DNA of 64,000 nt from Monodelphis domestica. Its lineage: Eukaryota; Chordata; Mammalia; Didelphimorphia; Didelphidae. The notes under the pieces are model-generated. The model saw only the letters and a list, made by a program, of their open reading frames with translations, did no database searches and was not told where the DNA came from. Positions 24,245 to 35,580 of the stretch are shown one piece after another (the first letter of the stretch is position 1; each line of letters starts with the position of its first letter). Made by a program: the position numbers and the translations under genes. The DNA lies in the NCBI RefSeq assembly GCF_027887165.1, contig NC_077232.1, positions 55,724,788 through 55,788,787 of the forward strand, given 5' to 3'.

Positions 24245-24450
24245 AGGTCTTGTCTTCTGAATTCAAATCTGGACTCACACTTACTAACTGGATGATTCCA
24301 GACAAGTCACTTAACTCTGTACACCTCAGTTTCCTCATCTGTAAAATGAGCTGAGAAGAAAATAATAACCACTCCAGTATCTTTGCCAAGAAAACCCCAT
24401 ATGGGGTCACAAAGAGTCAAACATGACTGAAAAATGACTGACCAACAACA
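24245..24450 (+). mobile_element. Marsupial MON1-type SINE, 5'-truncated
   Basis: TGAATTCAAATCTGGACTCA, CTCAGTTTCCTCATCTGTAA, TGCCAAGAAAACCCCATATG, then GAGTCAAACATGACTGAAAA. The tRNA head is missing. Confidence 0.88.
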
Positions 24451-25629
24451 GTTGCTGCCTTATACTAAATGGTCTATGTGCAAATTTTAGCATTTACTAT
24501 AAGATATTGAGAGGTACTAAGAGTAACAATTGTTCAATGGAATTCCCGTGGTAGGATAACACAGATGGGAATTTATATAAGAAAAGAAGAATCAGGCATA
24601 TTTTCCTCTCCTCGTTGGCTCTTTTGTCCTTGACTGCTGGGCTTGTTAAGGAATAATAAGTCTAAGGAGAATTAATGGCTTTACATAGAAGATTATGTTA
24701 CCTTTCCTAGTCCTTATTAATTTCTCCCATTTTATAATCTTAGACCAGTTCAAAAAGCTACAGCCAGACCTGTGGGGTTGCTAAGTTCAAAGACAAGCCT
24801 ATTTTTGGACTTCAGGGACCCAAGAAAGGCCAGATTCCATACAAAGCCAAGAGTTATATGTTTTACTATAAGCATTCCAGACCTATTCCACCTTACTGTT
24901 GTGCACATGATCACTCAAGCAATGCTAGCAAGTTAGTAATTTTATGTTTAAGGGAGAATGAATCAACACCGAAAAGGAAAAGTGGATGGAAGACTCAATA
25001 GAGTGGACCACTGAGCAGCACAAGAAATAGAGATATAGTAGCCAATGACTTTCTGACAGCAGGGATCTGGAAAGGCTTTCTGCTCAGACATTGAAGGAGC
25101 CTGGAGTAATCATTACTCTGATGTAGCCCTGTCACCTAAGCTATATTCAATCCACAGAATAGAGACCATTCCTGCTGTTGCTCCACTCCAATCAGTGGCT
25201 CCAGTTTCTATGGATTTAAGTGTTGGGAAGGAAACAAAGGTAGGGTTTTTGATGCTGCTCCACAAGTCTGTCTATCTGTCTGTCACTCTCTTTCATCCAC
25301 TCCTCTCAAACTATTGACCTTTTCCTCATCTAATGCCTCCTTCTTTGAGAACTCTCCATGAACCAATCCCAAACACCTACATATATAGCTTCCCAGAACT
25401 TCTCTCCAAAATACCCAATACTGAATATTCTGGGATACCTGCCAAGGCAGGGCTACATAACAATTTTGTTATATGACCAGATACAATTCCACCAGCTCTC
25501 ATGATTTACTATTGTTTGAACTTTTCATCATGTGCAATACCTTTATTTCATCCTAAAGTCTGTGAAACCATATGTTACTGACATAATCTAACATTACAAA
25601 TGCAATCTTGACTTTTTTCCCCTTTCTGT

Positions 25630-25960
25630 TAAATCAGAAGTTCTTAACCTCTTTTGTATTGTGGACTCCTTTGACAATCTGATGACTCCTAAGTCCCTTT
25701 CCCAGAATAATATTTTTAAAGAATAAAATAAAAAAATCAAAGGATTATACTTTTTTCTACTGCAATAGGCTGCCTCAAACCCCATTTCCCACAAATGATG
25801 ATAAAATGGCATGATCTCAAGGCTCTTCACCATCCCAATCACCCTCTTCTGGATACTCTCCAGCTTACCAATGTATTTCCCAAAGTGTGGTATACAACAT
25901 AATAGATGTGGTCTAATCAGGGCAGAGTTCAGAAGAGTAATAATGGATGTTCAAACAAAA
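25630..25960 (-). mobile_element. Unclassified repeat followed by CR1/L3 fragment
   Basis: 25635-25750 resembles an old mammalian interspersed repeat (AGAAGTTCTTAACCTCTTTT, GGACTCCTTTGACAATCTGA). 25800-25960 is CR1/L3 read backwards (ATGGCATGATCTCAAGGCTC, ATACTCTCCAGCTTACCAAT, GATGTGGTCTAATCAGGGCA). Confidence 0.55.
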
Positions 25961-26142
25961 GTGATTCTGTGATTGAATTTATCATGGCATTTAACTAACA
26001 TATTTGTGGGTGATAACTTGCTAGAATGGACCTTTCAAGTTACACCTCCATTTTAAAGGCAATACAATTATAAAGATATTCAAGGATTGGTTTGTAAAAT
26101 ATTATAGAGATTCCAAAAGCATCAGAAACTTCACATGATTGG

Positions 26143-26262
26143 GAGGGAGGACTGGAGGGAGGGTGGGAGAGAGAGAAAGAGAGAGAGAGTGGGGGGAGGG
26201 AGAGAGGGAAAGGAGAGAGGGAAAGGGGGGAGGGGGAGAGAGATGGAGAGAGACACACACTT
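26143..26262 (+). repeat. GA-rich low-complexity tract
   Basis: Irregular GGGA/GAGA purine run ending in ACACAC. Confidence 0.9.
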
Positions 26263-27054
26263 TATTATTTTGTACAACATAAGTGTGAACATGGTTGTCC
26301 TATCATTTCTGAACTCTGCATTAGTTCATATTTTTATATATTTCTTTGCATTCTTCCTTTCTTAAGATACAAAATCTCTTTAGCCATTCATCAGTCAGAC
26401 ATATGAATTTCCCAGGTTTTCCTAGGACTGATAAAGCTATTGATATGTTTGCATACGTGAATCTTTTCTTCATTTTAACAGGATATACTGATGTGATATT
26501 ACTTGCCTGTTATTCATACTACTGGAAAAGGCTGAGGCTGGTGGACTGCTTGAGCTCAGGAGTTCTGAGCTTTAGAAAGGCAAAAGCCAATTAGGCATCT
26601 GCTCTAAGTCCAATAGCAACAACAGTGTGAACCCCTAGGAGCTAATGACCACCAGCCTGCCTAGGAAGTGGATAACTAGCCCAGTCAGTAAAACAGAATG
26701 AGTCAAAACTTCTGTGCTAATCAATATTTGGATCTAGCCCTTAAGTGGACACTGTACCTCTAGCCTGAGCAAAATAGAAGGATCCAGTTTAAAAAAAATA
26801 GTAACAAGATATAGTCCTATTAATAAGACCACTGAATTAAAGGGAATATATAGTTTTGAAACAGTTAATATACACTCAATTCAATAATACATTAAACACT
26901 TGTTGAAAACCAACTACATGCAATGCACTATGCCAGATGCTAGGGATACAAAGGCAGAAAGGGAAAGAGGAGCTTCAGTACCGCTGAATAAAATATTGCT
27001 AGGATAGGTAAATACAAAGTATAATTTCTAGTAATGTAAAGAAATAAAGAGAAG

Positions 27055-27240
27055 GGGGCAACTAGGTGACTTGGAGATAGATTGTCAGGTCTGGAGTCTA
27101 GAGGACCTGGGTTCAAATTTGGTCTCAGACACTCCCTAGCTCTGTGACCCTGGGCAAGTCACTAAACGTCCATTGCCTAGCCTCATGACCCTTCTGCCTT
27201 AGAATCAATAGTTGGTATTAATTCTAAAATGGAAGGGAAG
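27055..27240 (+). mobile_element. Marsupial MAR1-type SINE
   Basis: Head GGCAACTAGGTGACTTGGAG, CCTGGGCAAGTCACTAAACG, tail CTGCCTTAGAATCAATAGTT. It is followed by a (GGGGAA)n and (GTA)n simple repeat to about 27310. Confidence 0.9.
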
Positions 27241-27854
27241 AGGAAAGAAAGAGGAAGGGGAAGGGGAAGGGGAAGGGAAGGGAAGGAAGTAGTAGTAGTG
27301 GTAGTAGTAAAAAGCACCAACAACTCAGGAAATTAGGAAAGGTTTTGTAAGATGGCAGCCAAGCTGTGTTTTGAAGAAATCTAAGAGGCTACCTGTACAA
27401 AGTATACATATTTATGTTATACATTTTGTAATTATATATAATGTATATAACCATATTGTTTTCCAACTAGATTACAATAGCTACACGAGCTATATAGTAA
27501 ACCAATTTTTCCACAGCCCTGCCTACAATGAATTTTATTGTTTTTATTGAATTTTCTTGAATATATTGTTTTGTCAATTTAATAGATGAAAAGTGATATT
27601 CCAGAGTTGTTTTAATTTGCACTTCTTTCCTTACTGGAAGGTTTAAACAATTTTTCAATGTGGTTATTAAATTCTGTTTCTTCTTTTATGGGCTGCTTAT
27701 GCATTTCTCTGTCCATTTATCGGCTGAAGAATTCACCTCATTCTCATAAATTTCTCTTAATTATACAAATTTATCTTAATTACTTATACATTTGGGGGTG
27801 TCTGATTTTTATCAGACATACTAAAGCCTCTTAAGTAACAAAAGCTAAAATAAG

Positions 27855-28020
27855 ACTGCAAATATAGAACCTCAGAGCTAGAAATAACCCCAATAACCTA
27901 GTCTAACCCTTATGTAAAGTGTAAATCACCTCTCTTAAAACACTGTCTATCCTCTGCTTGAATGAAGCAGTGCCAGAGGACTCCCTACCTACTCACCTAT
28001 TCCATTTTTGAAAAGTTTTG
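27855..28020 (-). mobile_element. CR1/L3 LINE 3' fragment
   Basis: GAACCTCAGAGCTAGAAATA, AACCTAGTCTAACCCTTATG and CTCTGCTTGAATGAAGCAGT follow the CR1/L3 3' order. A TTTATTAAGTGCCC L2-like scrap follows. Confidence 0.55.
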
Positions 28021-28139
28021 ATCAATAAAAAAATATTTATTAAGTGCCCAATCATTTGGAAGTTCTTGCCTGGATCAGACTGCAACCTGCTTACCTGCCA
28101 CAGGCAGTTGTTCAAGTAAAGCAGAGAGAGTGTGATAAA

Positions 28140-28322
28140 ATCATAGACATAGAGTTGTAAGGAACTTCAAGAGGGCATCTGGTCCAACCTCCCTCATTTC
28201 ATAAGTAGGGAAAATGAGGCTCAGAGGTAAAAGCATTTGCTTATGATCACTCAGATAAATAGCAGACCTAGGATTTGAACCCTCCAACTCCTCTGCCAGT
28301 GCTTTTTCCATTCTACCACAAA
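28140..28322 (-). mobile_element. MIR-like SINE near NELL1 exon 2
   Basis: Reverse copy: CATCTGGTCCAACCTCCCTC, GATCACTCAGATAAATAGC, GGATTTGAACCCTCCAACTC. It lies about 220 bp downstream of the exon 2 donor. Confidence 0.8.
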
Positions 28323-28539
28323 TAATCATCTGAAGATTATTATTATTGCTTGCTGAGGTAGATGGAAGAGAGAGGTTACAAAAATTGAAAAGGCTGATGA
28401 ACTGGAAAGTCAGTGTGTTTGAGAACACATTAAAATAAATATTGAAGTCACCTATAATCTCTGTAAATCTTATTGTCCCAGAGAAACAATTTCTTCAAAC
28501 CAAAAAGCCACCCCCATGCAAATGAAGAGCTATGTTTAC

Positions 28540-28668
28540 CTTGAAACAAAAATGCTTTGCTGGTATTGTGAAGTCCTGCCACCTGAGTAACTCCACCAGT
28601 CGTGTTCACAAGATCAAGCTCAGTGATAATGTCAAGTTGAAGGTCAGGGTCCATTCCAAAGCCCACCA
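28540..28668 (-). CDS. NELL1: NELL1 coding exon 2 (start of TSPN/laminin-G-like domain)
   Basis: Second coding exon of NELL1, 129 nt. It completes the split codon from exon 1 and encodes 43 residues, beginning VVGFGMDPDLQLDIITELDL and ending ...SKAFLFQ plus one base of the next codon. This is the beginning of the thrombospondin-N/laminin-G-like domain. Two N-glycosylation sequons are visible, NTT and NTS. The acceptor is TTTCTTTGCAG|T at 28670-28669 with a good pyrimidine tract. The donor is CAAG|GTAAAC at 28539-28534. Phase 1 in and phase 1 out agree with exon 1 and with the known human exon structure. The closest alternative, NELL2, has GLGVDP at this place, so GFGMDP favours NELL1. Exon 3 (continuing DIEREI... 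in human) is not seen in the 28.5 kb to the left and is presumably outside the window. Confidence 0.96.
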
Positions 28669-29054
28669 CTGCAAAGAAACAAAGAGACATTCCAGCTTTA
28701 AATACAAAACCAGGCTGGCAATATAGAAGACTATGATCAGGTGTGCAGAGAACATAGCTGCCTTTTGAGACAAGTACTTACTTTACCATAATAACACCCC
28801 CCCAAAAAAGGAAAAAGAAAAATCTTGATTTCTCCTTATTGCACTCTAGCTTTTTAATTCAGCTTTCTACACCCCCACCCACCCACACACCTACCCATGC
28901 TATGGGATTCTGGAAAAGACAAGAGAGCTCCTATGCTCCACCACCATCAGGGATGTCCCCAGAGTGCTCCCAATTAATCAAAACTTAACTGCCTGTAACA
29001 AAGGGGATGAAGGAGGCTTTTGCCTGGAGAAAGCAGCAGAAGCGGAACAGAATA

Positions 29055-29285
29055 ATAATAATGACTGCCATTTCTATTGTGCTTTAAAGTTTGCAAAGCG
29101 ATTTACATACATTATTTCATTTAGGTTTCACCACAACCCAGAGAGGAAGCTGCTATAGATATGATCATCTCCATATTCTAGAGAAGGAAATCCAGCGGCT
29201 CACCCATGGTCACACAGCAGGGCAGTCTCAAAGGCTGGATTTCCGCTATCTTCCAGACTTAGTCTGGCACTCTAACCCCAAGTTG
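29055..29285 (-). mobile_element. MIR-like SINE near NELL1 exon 2
   Basis: Reverse copy: TTAAAGTTTGCAAAGCGATT, CCCATGGTCACACAGCAGGG, CTTAGTCTGGCACTCTAACC. It lies about 390 bp upstream of the exon 2 acceptor. Confidence 0.8.
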
Positions 29286-32224
29286 TTTCTCTTAGAAGAG
29301 AAACAATTTGTGCCTCCTTCAGAAGCTTTCGTCCAGGATGACTTCCAGATGGAATCCTGAGTACACATCCCACCCACCTGGACTGAGGGCACTGGCCTGG
29401 GCACCCACCACCCATCAGAAGCTTAAGCCTTCCATTCTCTCAGAGAAAAGTAAGCAACAAAGAAAGCCTGTTTGGAATCAGGAGTTGGGGGGGGGGGAGC
29501 AGTGCAAGGTGGAATAACTTGTTCCTGATTGCAAAGTGATTCCCAATTATCAAAGGAAAAAGAAAAAGAAAATCCTAATAATGTCCCCGGCACATTCTAC
29601 CCAGTTGACTATGCTAAATCATTCATTAAGGCTGGGTCTACACTTAGCATCTCAATAGTGCAATTCTAGTTGCGCTGTTGGAGATGCGTTAATCAGCTGC
29701 AGCTGTCAAGTTTTGCCTAATGGTTGTATGGAGGCTCTGGAAGCTTTGTAAATCTCACATTCAATTTGTCCTGTAGAGACCAGGGATGAAGGTCATGTAA
29801 GTGAGGTGAACTGTGATTACCATATTTACTTACATATTTTTTTTTCTCTCCTGTACTACAATTTGGAGAAAATATACAAACAAAACACTTGCTGCTAAAT
29901 AATTCTATTATTTCCCCCTGCCTCAAAGACTTGCTGCCAGCCAAGTCTTCTCTGAAAGAAACCACCTTTTTCCTTGCAATATTCAAATAAAGGGTTAAAT
30001 TAAAGGCACAGCTGGCCATTGGCTGATCTGGGAATAGGGAAAAGGGTTTGAATAATTACTCCTCTGCCCCTCTCAAGCTGTTTCTAACTCACTTCTCTCC
30101 CTGAATCTGTTTGCCTCCTTCTTTTATTAGCTTGGGGGTTGGGGTACAGGGATTTCAGTCCCCAAATATAAAGCTTGTAGTAGCTTTCTGGATGGTCTTC
30201 TCCAAGCCCCAATGAGTTAATCCCCACCCCTGAAGGGGACAGAAAATCCTAAACCATTCAATTATTTGCAAATCATCACATTCAGTTTTTTTGTCACGAA
30301 TGTATATAGGCTTCTTTTATTGCAGTTTTCCTTCTTAGAAAGAGGAAAATGAATAAAAGTAAGGGAGAAATATTGAAAAATCTAGATGCCAATTAAATTT
30401 GTTATTCGTTGTTTTATAACCCTGGGTCAGACATTTATTCATGGGAAAGAAAACTAGAAATTTATCCCATAGAGGAGATTTAGTAGATGTAGCTATTTTC
30501 CCCCTGGGCACTTTAGTGGAATAATGGAGGTTACCAAGTTGTTATGGGCTCCAAGCAAACAGGTAACTGCCTTTAGCAGAGTGAGGAGGGTGTAAGTAGT
30601 ACAGTTTCACCACAAACACTGCTATTGCATCTGAATTACCCCTCCATGATCTTGTTGTGTATCAAGATTTCTAACTTGGGACTTATTGTTCTCAGATTCA
30701 GGTCACCTCCCTCACAATGCCCAGCACATAGTAGGTACTGAGCCTTGAGCTCCTGGATTTAATCTCAGATCTACCACCCATTTTCTGGATTTGATATTGA
30801 AATTACTTATATGCCAAGAATGGGACATTGGGCTGGGACCATATTTCTCTTCCTCCTACTTCTAGACTCATAACCTATCTGTTAATTACCACTAATGCCC
30901 TGCAGGACTTTACTGTGTACTGATGTGCCCTTAAATGTTTAACAATCAATTCCCTAGAGGTGGGGGGAGTAGAGATGTATGCAAGACACACTTTTAAATT
31001 TAATCAGTTATATTAGCATTTTCTCCAATGTTTAAGTCTAGAAAAGCAACAAAATGATAAATCAAGCATCAATTGGTAGCCACTGCCAATTTTAGAAGTA
31101 TATATGCTCATATTAATAATTTAACAATCAGTTTTCTCCAGCTGCTCTGAGCTATTTTAGCACATCCCTCAGAGTACTCCTGTTTCCCATCCAATCTCCA
31201 ACTTTTCTAGTCAAATACCTCATTCCTTCTTCATCCTTGTCTTGTGTGAAAATGTGGTGGGGAGAGGGGTGAAATTCTGTGAGGAAATTGTTAAGGGAGG
31301 ATTAATTATCTCAGGATTGCTCCAAAAATGTTAATTATACTAGTCAACTTTCCACAATAGTTTAATGTAATATTAATATAAGAAGAAACCTAGAATAACA
31401 AATAAAAGCCCAGTCTTGGAGTATGGAAGAGTTGAGTTCAAGTCTTGCTTAGGATATATTTTAGCTGGGTTTCTACAAACAAGTCACTTTATCATTCACC
31501 TCATAATGTTCCAGATGGAAAGTGACCTCTGCATTGGTGGGGATATCCACACGTAGAGTTCACTACATTGTTGTCATAGATCTAGATACATCTGCTCCCT
31601 CAAAATAGTAGGAATGAAAAATCTTGTGAGGTTATTAAGTTATCCATTTAGAAGATGGCATGATATGCTTTAATGATTAGTTGATGTACAGGGTTAATAA
31701 ACAGATTCTGAGAAAGGACCTAAAAGAGTCAGAGAAAGATGAGTAGAGAAAGAAACTCCAACATTTCTTCTGTAAGTTGGATCTCTACTCTAAAAAGATT
31801 ATAATGCTACAACATCTTTTTGAACTCATAAAGGGAAAGAATACAGATGGCAGAGAAGAATTCCACCAATGTGGTCAGCAAGAAAGAATAATTAGCAAAA
31901 TCATTAGTCAAGATTCTGTTCATAAGACAGGAAATCTAACCTCTATCCTTGCCACCGGATATATAGATGAGTCACAGAAGACCTGACCCTCTGCAGCCCA
32001 CATCACCATTTCCAGAGAACCTCTAGGCAACCAGCCAAGCCCACAAACTTGCTTCCTAAACCACTAACAAGGATGCTTCTTTGAGTAAGAAAGAATTCTA
32101 ATCAGAAGAAACAATTCAAGTCAATAAGTGTTTATCAAGAGCCCATTATGTACAACTGATCCAAGGTCAAAAAGTTCTTCCTTAAGACTCTAAATGATCA
32201 CCCCAGTGCAAATATTAATAATAT

Positions 32225-32390
32225 GGAAATAGGTCTTGATCAAAGACACATGTAAACCCAGTGGAATTGCTCATTGACTACGGGAGGGGATTGGAGGACA
32301 GGGGAGGGGAGGGAAAGAGCATGAATCTCATAACCAAGGAAAAATATTCTAAAATCAACTAATTAAATAAAATTTTCAAAATAAAAAGTT
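32225..32390 (+). mobile_element. L1-type 3' UTR fragment
   Basis: AACCCAGTGGAATTGCTCAT, a GGAGGGGAGGGAAAG run, AACCAAGGAAAAATATTCTA and TTAAATAAAATTTTC. The same family ends at 59370-59500. Confidence 0.55.
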
Positions 32391-33144
32391 CTAAACTTAG
32401 TATTTCTTGTGCTTTGACAAGAGTTCATCCAGCTCAGATCCTTGAACCAGTTCCAATCTGCTCCAAAAAGGACAGAACATCTGATCCTTCCAACTTACCC
32501 AGAGTGATCTGACAAGTCCTGTCAGCTTATATCTTGTGAATGCAAGGTGCAGTGAAAAGAGGGTCAGAAGCCATGATTTTATTTTCACCTTGAGCAGATA
32601 AGGCAAAGAATTAATAGGTGATTTGTCCACTCCCTGTTCATGTTCTGCCATCAAACCAGAAATAAACTCAAAGAATCTTCAAACCAATCTTTTTTTTTTT
32701 TTTCCATGAGGAACTTTGGGAAATGTGACCTTAGCTAAAAACAATAGATGTCCCTTCTCCAGATGGAGTGATTTTCTAAAAGTAAGCAAACAGCACATAG
32801 TTTCATGTTTTTGGCATCTAAAACAGTTTCCAAAAGCTCAAGACATTGTTGCTTCTTTCCTTTCACTCTATCACCATTGTACAAAAAGTCCATTCTATAC
32901 TCTCTTCTCTGGAGGCCCCTCAAGAAATGCCCAGATGCCCTCTGAAGAAGTCCTACCATGTCTTTGTTTAATCCTTTAAATTTATTATATGGCTACTCTT
33001 CCCATTACCTATTCCTTACTTCTTTTTCTGAGGATAGAAATTTACTTATGATTCAAAGATAATTGAACTGTCCTTTTTTTTTTCAAAAGCACTGTTTCTA
33101 GGCACATACCAACAAAGAGATAAAAAAAAAATTATAACAATGAA

Positions 33145-33375
33145 CACAAGAAAGGCATCTAGGTAGTAGGAAGACCAGTTTCAGAACTAGCTTGGTGATC
33201 CTGTGTAAGTCCCATAACTTCTGTTTGCCTCAGTTTCCTCAACTGTAAAATGGAGGTAACAATAGCACACTCACCCTCCAGAGTATTTTGTGAGGTTCAA
33301 ATGAAATAATACTTGTAAAGTGTTTGTCACAGTGCCTGGCCAATATTAGGTGCTTAATAAATGTGTATTTCTTTC
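33145..33375 (+). mobile_element. Marsupial MON1-type SINE
   Basis: CTCAGTTTCCTCAACTGTAA, GTGAGGTTCAAATGAAATAA, CAGTGCCTGGCCAATATTAG. The head GGCATCTAGGTAGTAGG is shortened. Confidence 0.88.
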
Positions 33376-33590
33376 CTTCTATCCATATTCCAAAATAGTC
33401 ATAGCTGCACATTTGTAGCAAAAAAAAAATGGAAACAAAATCAACGTGTAAATTCAATGATATGGACAACTCTGAATGGAGAAAGTTCCACCATCAATGT
33501 GGAGTACCTCATTGTCTTAGAGAATTGCCAAGGGCCATGATGGTGAACCTATGCCATACATGTCAGCATTGATACACATAGCCATTTTCC

Positions 33591-34079
33591 ATGACAGTCG
33601 CATGCAGGCTTAGTGCACCTAGGGACCCAGGAGCCACCTGGGGTTGCTGTTCCTGCAGCCATGGCCATGTCCATGCCCATGCCTCAGCAGGCTGGGGGGG
33701 AGGGAAGGCTACACCACACACTGGTCTGGTCGTGGGGGCAGGGGCAAGTGGCTGGGCACAGGCTAGGTGGCTGGGGAGGAGTGGGGTAGGGAGGGGCAGG
33801 GGCAGGGCCAGAAGAAGACTGGGCAGGGCTCTGACCCAAGTGCAAAAGAGGAGTGCCTACAACAGATTACCAGACACTTTTAGCACCCTGAAAAATATAG
33901 CAATGACTTTACTCACAATTTTTTCCTCTACATACGTTTGTGAGACTTTATTCTCAGCATTAAATAATATCAAAACCAACAAAAGAAACAGATTGACAGA
34001 TGAAGTTAGTAGCACTTGCTTGGGCTTGATGTGTACAAAATACCAACCTTCAATTGAAGATTTAGCTAATGAAATTTAG
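33591..34079 (+). pseudogene. hAT transposase remnant (C-terminal dimerisation domain)
   Basis: Open frame of 162 codons. Residues 1-85 are low-complexity, rich in Gly, Ala and Arg, and look like readthrough of a G-rich insert. Residues about 90-162 resemble the hAT family C-terminal dimerisation region: STYVCETLFSALNNIKTNKR followed by NRLTDE and a YQPSIEDL tail, the pattern seen in hAT transposases and in domesticated relatives such as the FAM200/ZBED group. The zinc finger and catalytic core are absent, so it cannot be an active transposase. The C-terminal part stays open to a natural stop, which may simply reflect recent insertion or chance. Domestication is not supported. Confidence 0.6.
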
Positions 34080-34245
34080 CAACAAAAAAGTCACTAATAG
34101 GCAGGTTAGTTGAAGAATTCCCTGTCCCCCTCACTTATCTTAGTTCACAGCCCCCACACAAGTTAAATAATATCAAGACCAACAAAAGAAACCAACAAAC
34201 AAATGAACAAAGAAATCACTAAGCAGGTAAGTTAAATAATTGGTT
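33960..34245 (+). repeat. Local direct duplication inside the hAT element
   Basis: Bases 33960-33989 recur at 34163-34192 with one difference in 30. A following block at 34081-34118 recurs in altered form at 34206-34245. The second copy therefore looks like a tandem duplicate of the transposase 3' end and flank that has lost its middle. Confidence 0.75.
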
Positions 34246-34294
34246 TTTGGTTTATTAAATAGTTATATATATTACAAATAGACATTTTTATTAT

Positions 34295-34355
34295 TTAATC
34301 ATTTAATTAATTAATTAATTAATTGAAAGTTAATTAAATAAATAATTTTTTTATT
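34295..34355. repeat. AATT-rich simple repeat
   Basis: TTAATTAATTAATTAATT run, then TAAATAAATAATT, in the A/T-rich tail of the hAT element. Confidence 0.9.
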
Positions 34356-34619
34356 TGAACTATAAATCTCACAAAATTATATGGTTTTTTTTCTCAAAGT
34401 AACACACTACCTGAGTTATGCTCAGTTTTTTGGCAAATTTTGACACACCAAGCTCAAAAGGTTGCCCATCACTGGCTTAGGGACCACTTAATCACTAAGA
34501 GGTGAGTAATTTACCCATGGGCACAAAGCCTATCTACTAGGAGATTATTAAATACATGATATATGGTATGTGAATGTAATCGGATGTCACTTTTCTAAAA
34601 AAAAAAAGCAATGAATATT

Positions 34620-34742
34620 GTCTGGAGTTCAAATTTGATCTCAGATACTTCCTAGCTGTGTGACCCTGGGCAAGTGACTTAACTCTACTTACCTAGGTAG
34701 TTCTTACCTTACTCTTCTGCCTTAAAAGCAATACTCATTATA
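34620..34742 (+). mobile_element. Marsupial SINE, head-truncated
   Basis: GGAGTTCAAATTTGATCTCA, GTGTGACCCTGGGCAAGTGA, CTTCTGCCTTAAAAGCAATA. Its tail meets the tail of the following reverse SINE. Confidence 0.88.
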
Positions 34743-34744
34743 AA

Positions 34745-34955
34745 TTTTTTTAATCCTCTCTTTCTATATTAGAATCAATATTGTGTATTGCTTCCAAGAC
34801 AGAAGAGCAATAAGAGTTAGGCAAAAGGGGTTAAGTGACTTGCCCAAGCCCATACAACTAGCAAATTTCTGAGTCCTGATTTGAACCCCAGGACCTCTCA
34901 TCTCTAGACCCAGCTTTTAACTCACTGACTCACCCTTTTAGCACTGGTTCTAGAG
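34745..34955 (-). mobile_element. Marsupial SINE, reverse
   Basis: TATATTAGAATCAATATTGT, TTGCCCAAGCCCATACAACT, TCACTGACTCACCC as head. Tail-to-tail with the preceding copy, so the pair forms an inverted repeat. Confidence 0.88.
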
Positions 34956-35429
34956 CAGAAGGTAAGGGTTAAAAAAAAGAAACAATAAATATTAATAATT
35001 CAGAGATGCATGAGAAAATTCCTATGAATTGATACAAAGAAAATTAATCAGAGACAGGAAAACAATATACACAATAATTATGGAAATATAAATTAAAAGA
35101 AAAGAAATACTATCTAATTATGATGACAAACTTCAGCTCTGAAAAAAAGTTAAGAAAATGCCCCTCCCTGGAGATCTGGAGGACTATCAATGTGCTATAT
35201 TGTATATATTATGAAACATACTTTTCTCTTTCATTGATAACATTATTATAAAAGCTGACTCACTAGGGAAGTTGGGAGGGATTCAGACATGAATATAATG
35301 TAAAAACAAAAGACATCAATAAATATAAAATGTTTAATGAAAATATAAGTGATTTTTGAATATAATATAATATAATATAAAGAAAATATAGCATAGCATA
35401 ATATCAAATTATTGTATTGGTAACCTCAG

Positions 35430-35580
35430 GAGACCTGGGTTTGAATCCTGGATGGGCTACTTACCAGCTATATGATTTTGGAAAATCTATACCTGCACTT
35501 TAGTTTACTCATCTGTGAAAAAGAAGAAACTAGACAGGGTTACCTCTAAGTCTTTCCCCAAAACCTGAAATCTATGATCT
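35430..35580 (+). mobile_element. MIR-like SINE
   Basis: GGTTTGAATCCTGGATGGGC, ACTTTAGTTTACTCATCTGT, AGGGTTACCTCTAAGTC. Confidence 0.65.

Larger units (their letters stand above)
1..28539 (-). other. NELL1: NELL1 intron 2 (5' part only)
   Basis: Everything left of exon 2 is intron 2 of NELL1, running out of the window. No exon resembling NELL1 exon 3 was recognised. The content is repeats (listed separately) separated by A/T-rich unique sequence. Stretches where I see nothing specific are about 640-1590, 3345-4355, 6640-8040, 8130-8980, 14400-15020, 15300-16650, 24450-25630 and 26370-27050. The last of these ends in a weak L2/L3-like 3'-end fragment at about 26880-27000. Confidence 0.9.
33535..34474 (+). 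mobile_element. Internally deleted hAT DNA transposon
   Basis: Bounded by imperfect terminal inverted repeats: CCATGATGGTGAACC at the left, and CAGTGATGGGCAACC on the minus strand at the right. The flanking 8-mers GCCAAGGG and GCTTAGGG match at 6 of 8 positions, consistent with a decayed 8-bp hAT target duplication. Inside are a G-rich low-complexity block (about 33640-33840), the C-terminal part of a hAT transposase frame and an A/T-rich tail. It lies in NELL1 intron 1. Confidence 0.75.

Noticed and set aside
1..28539. Search for NELL1 exon 3 and later exons
   Set aside because: No minus-strand stretch resembling DIEREIHAAP or the following laminin-G-like sequence with splice sites was seen. 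In human the intron after exon 2 is very large.
29091..29360. 89-codon open frame
   Set aside because: Most of it reads through a reverse MIR-like SINE.
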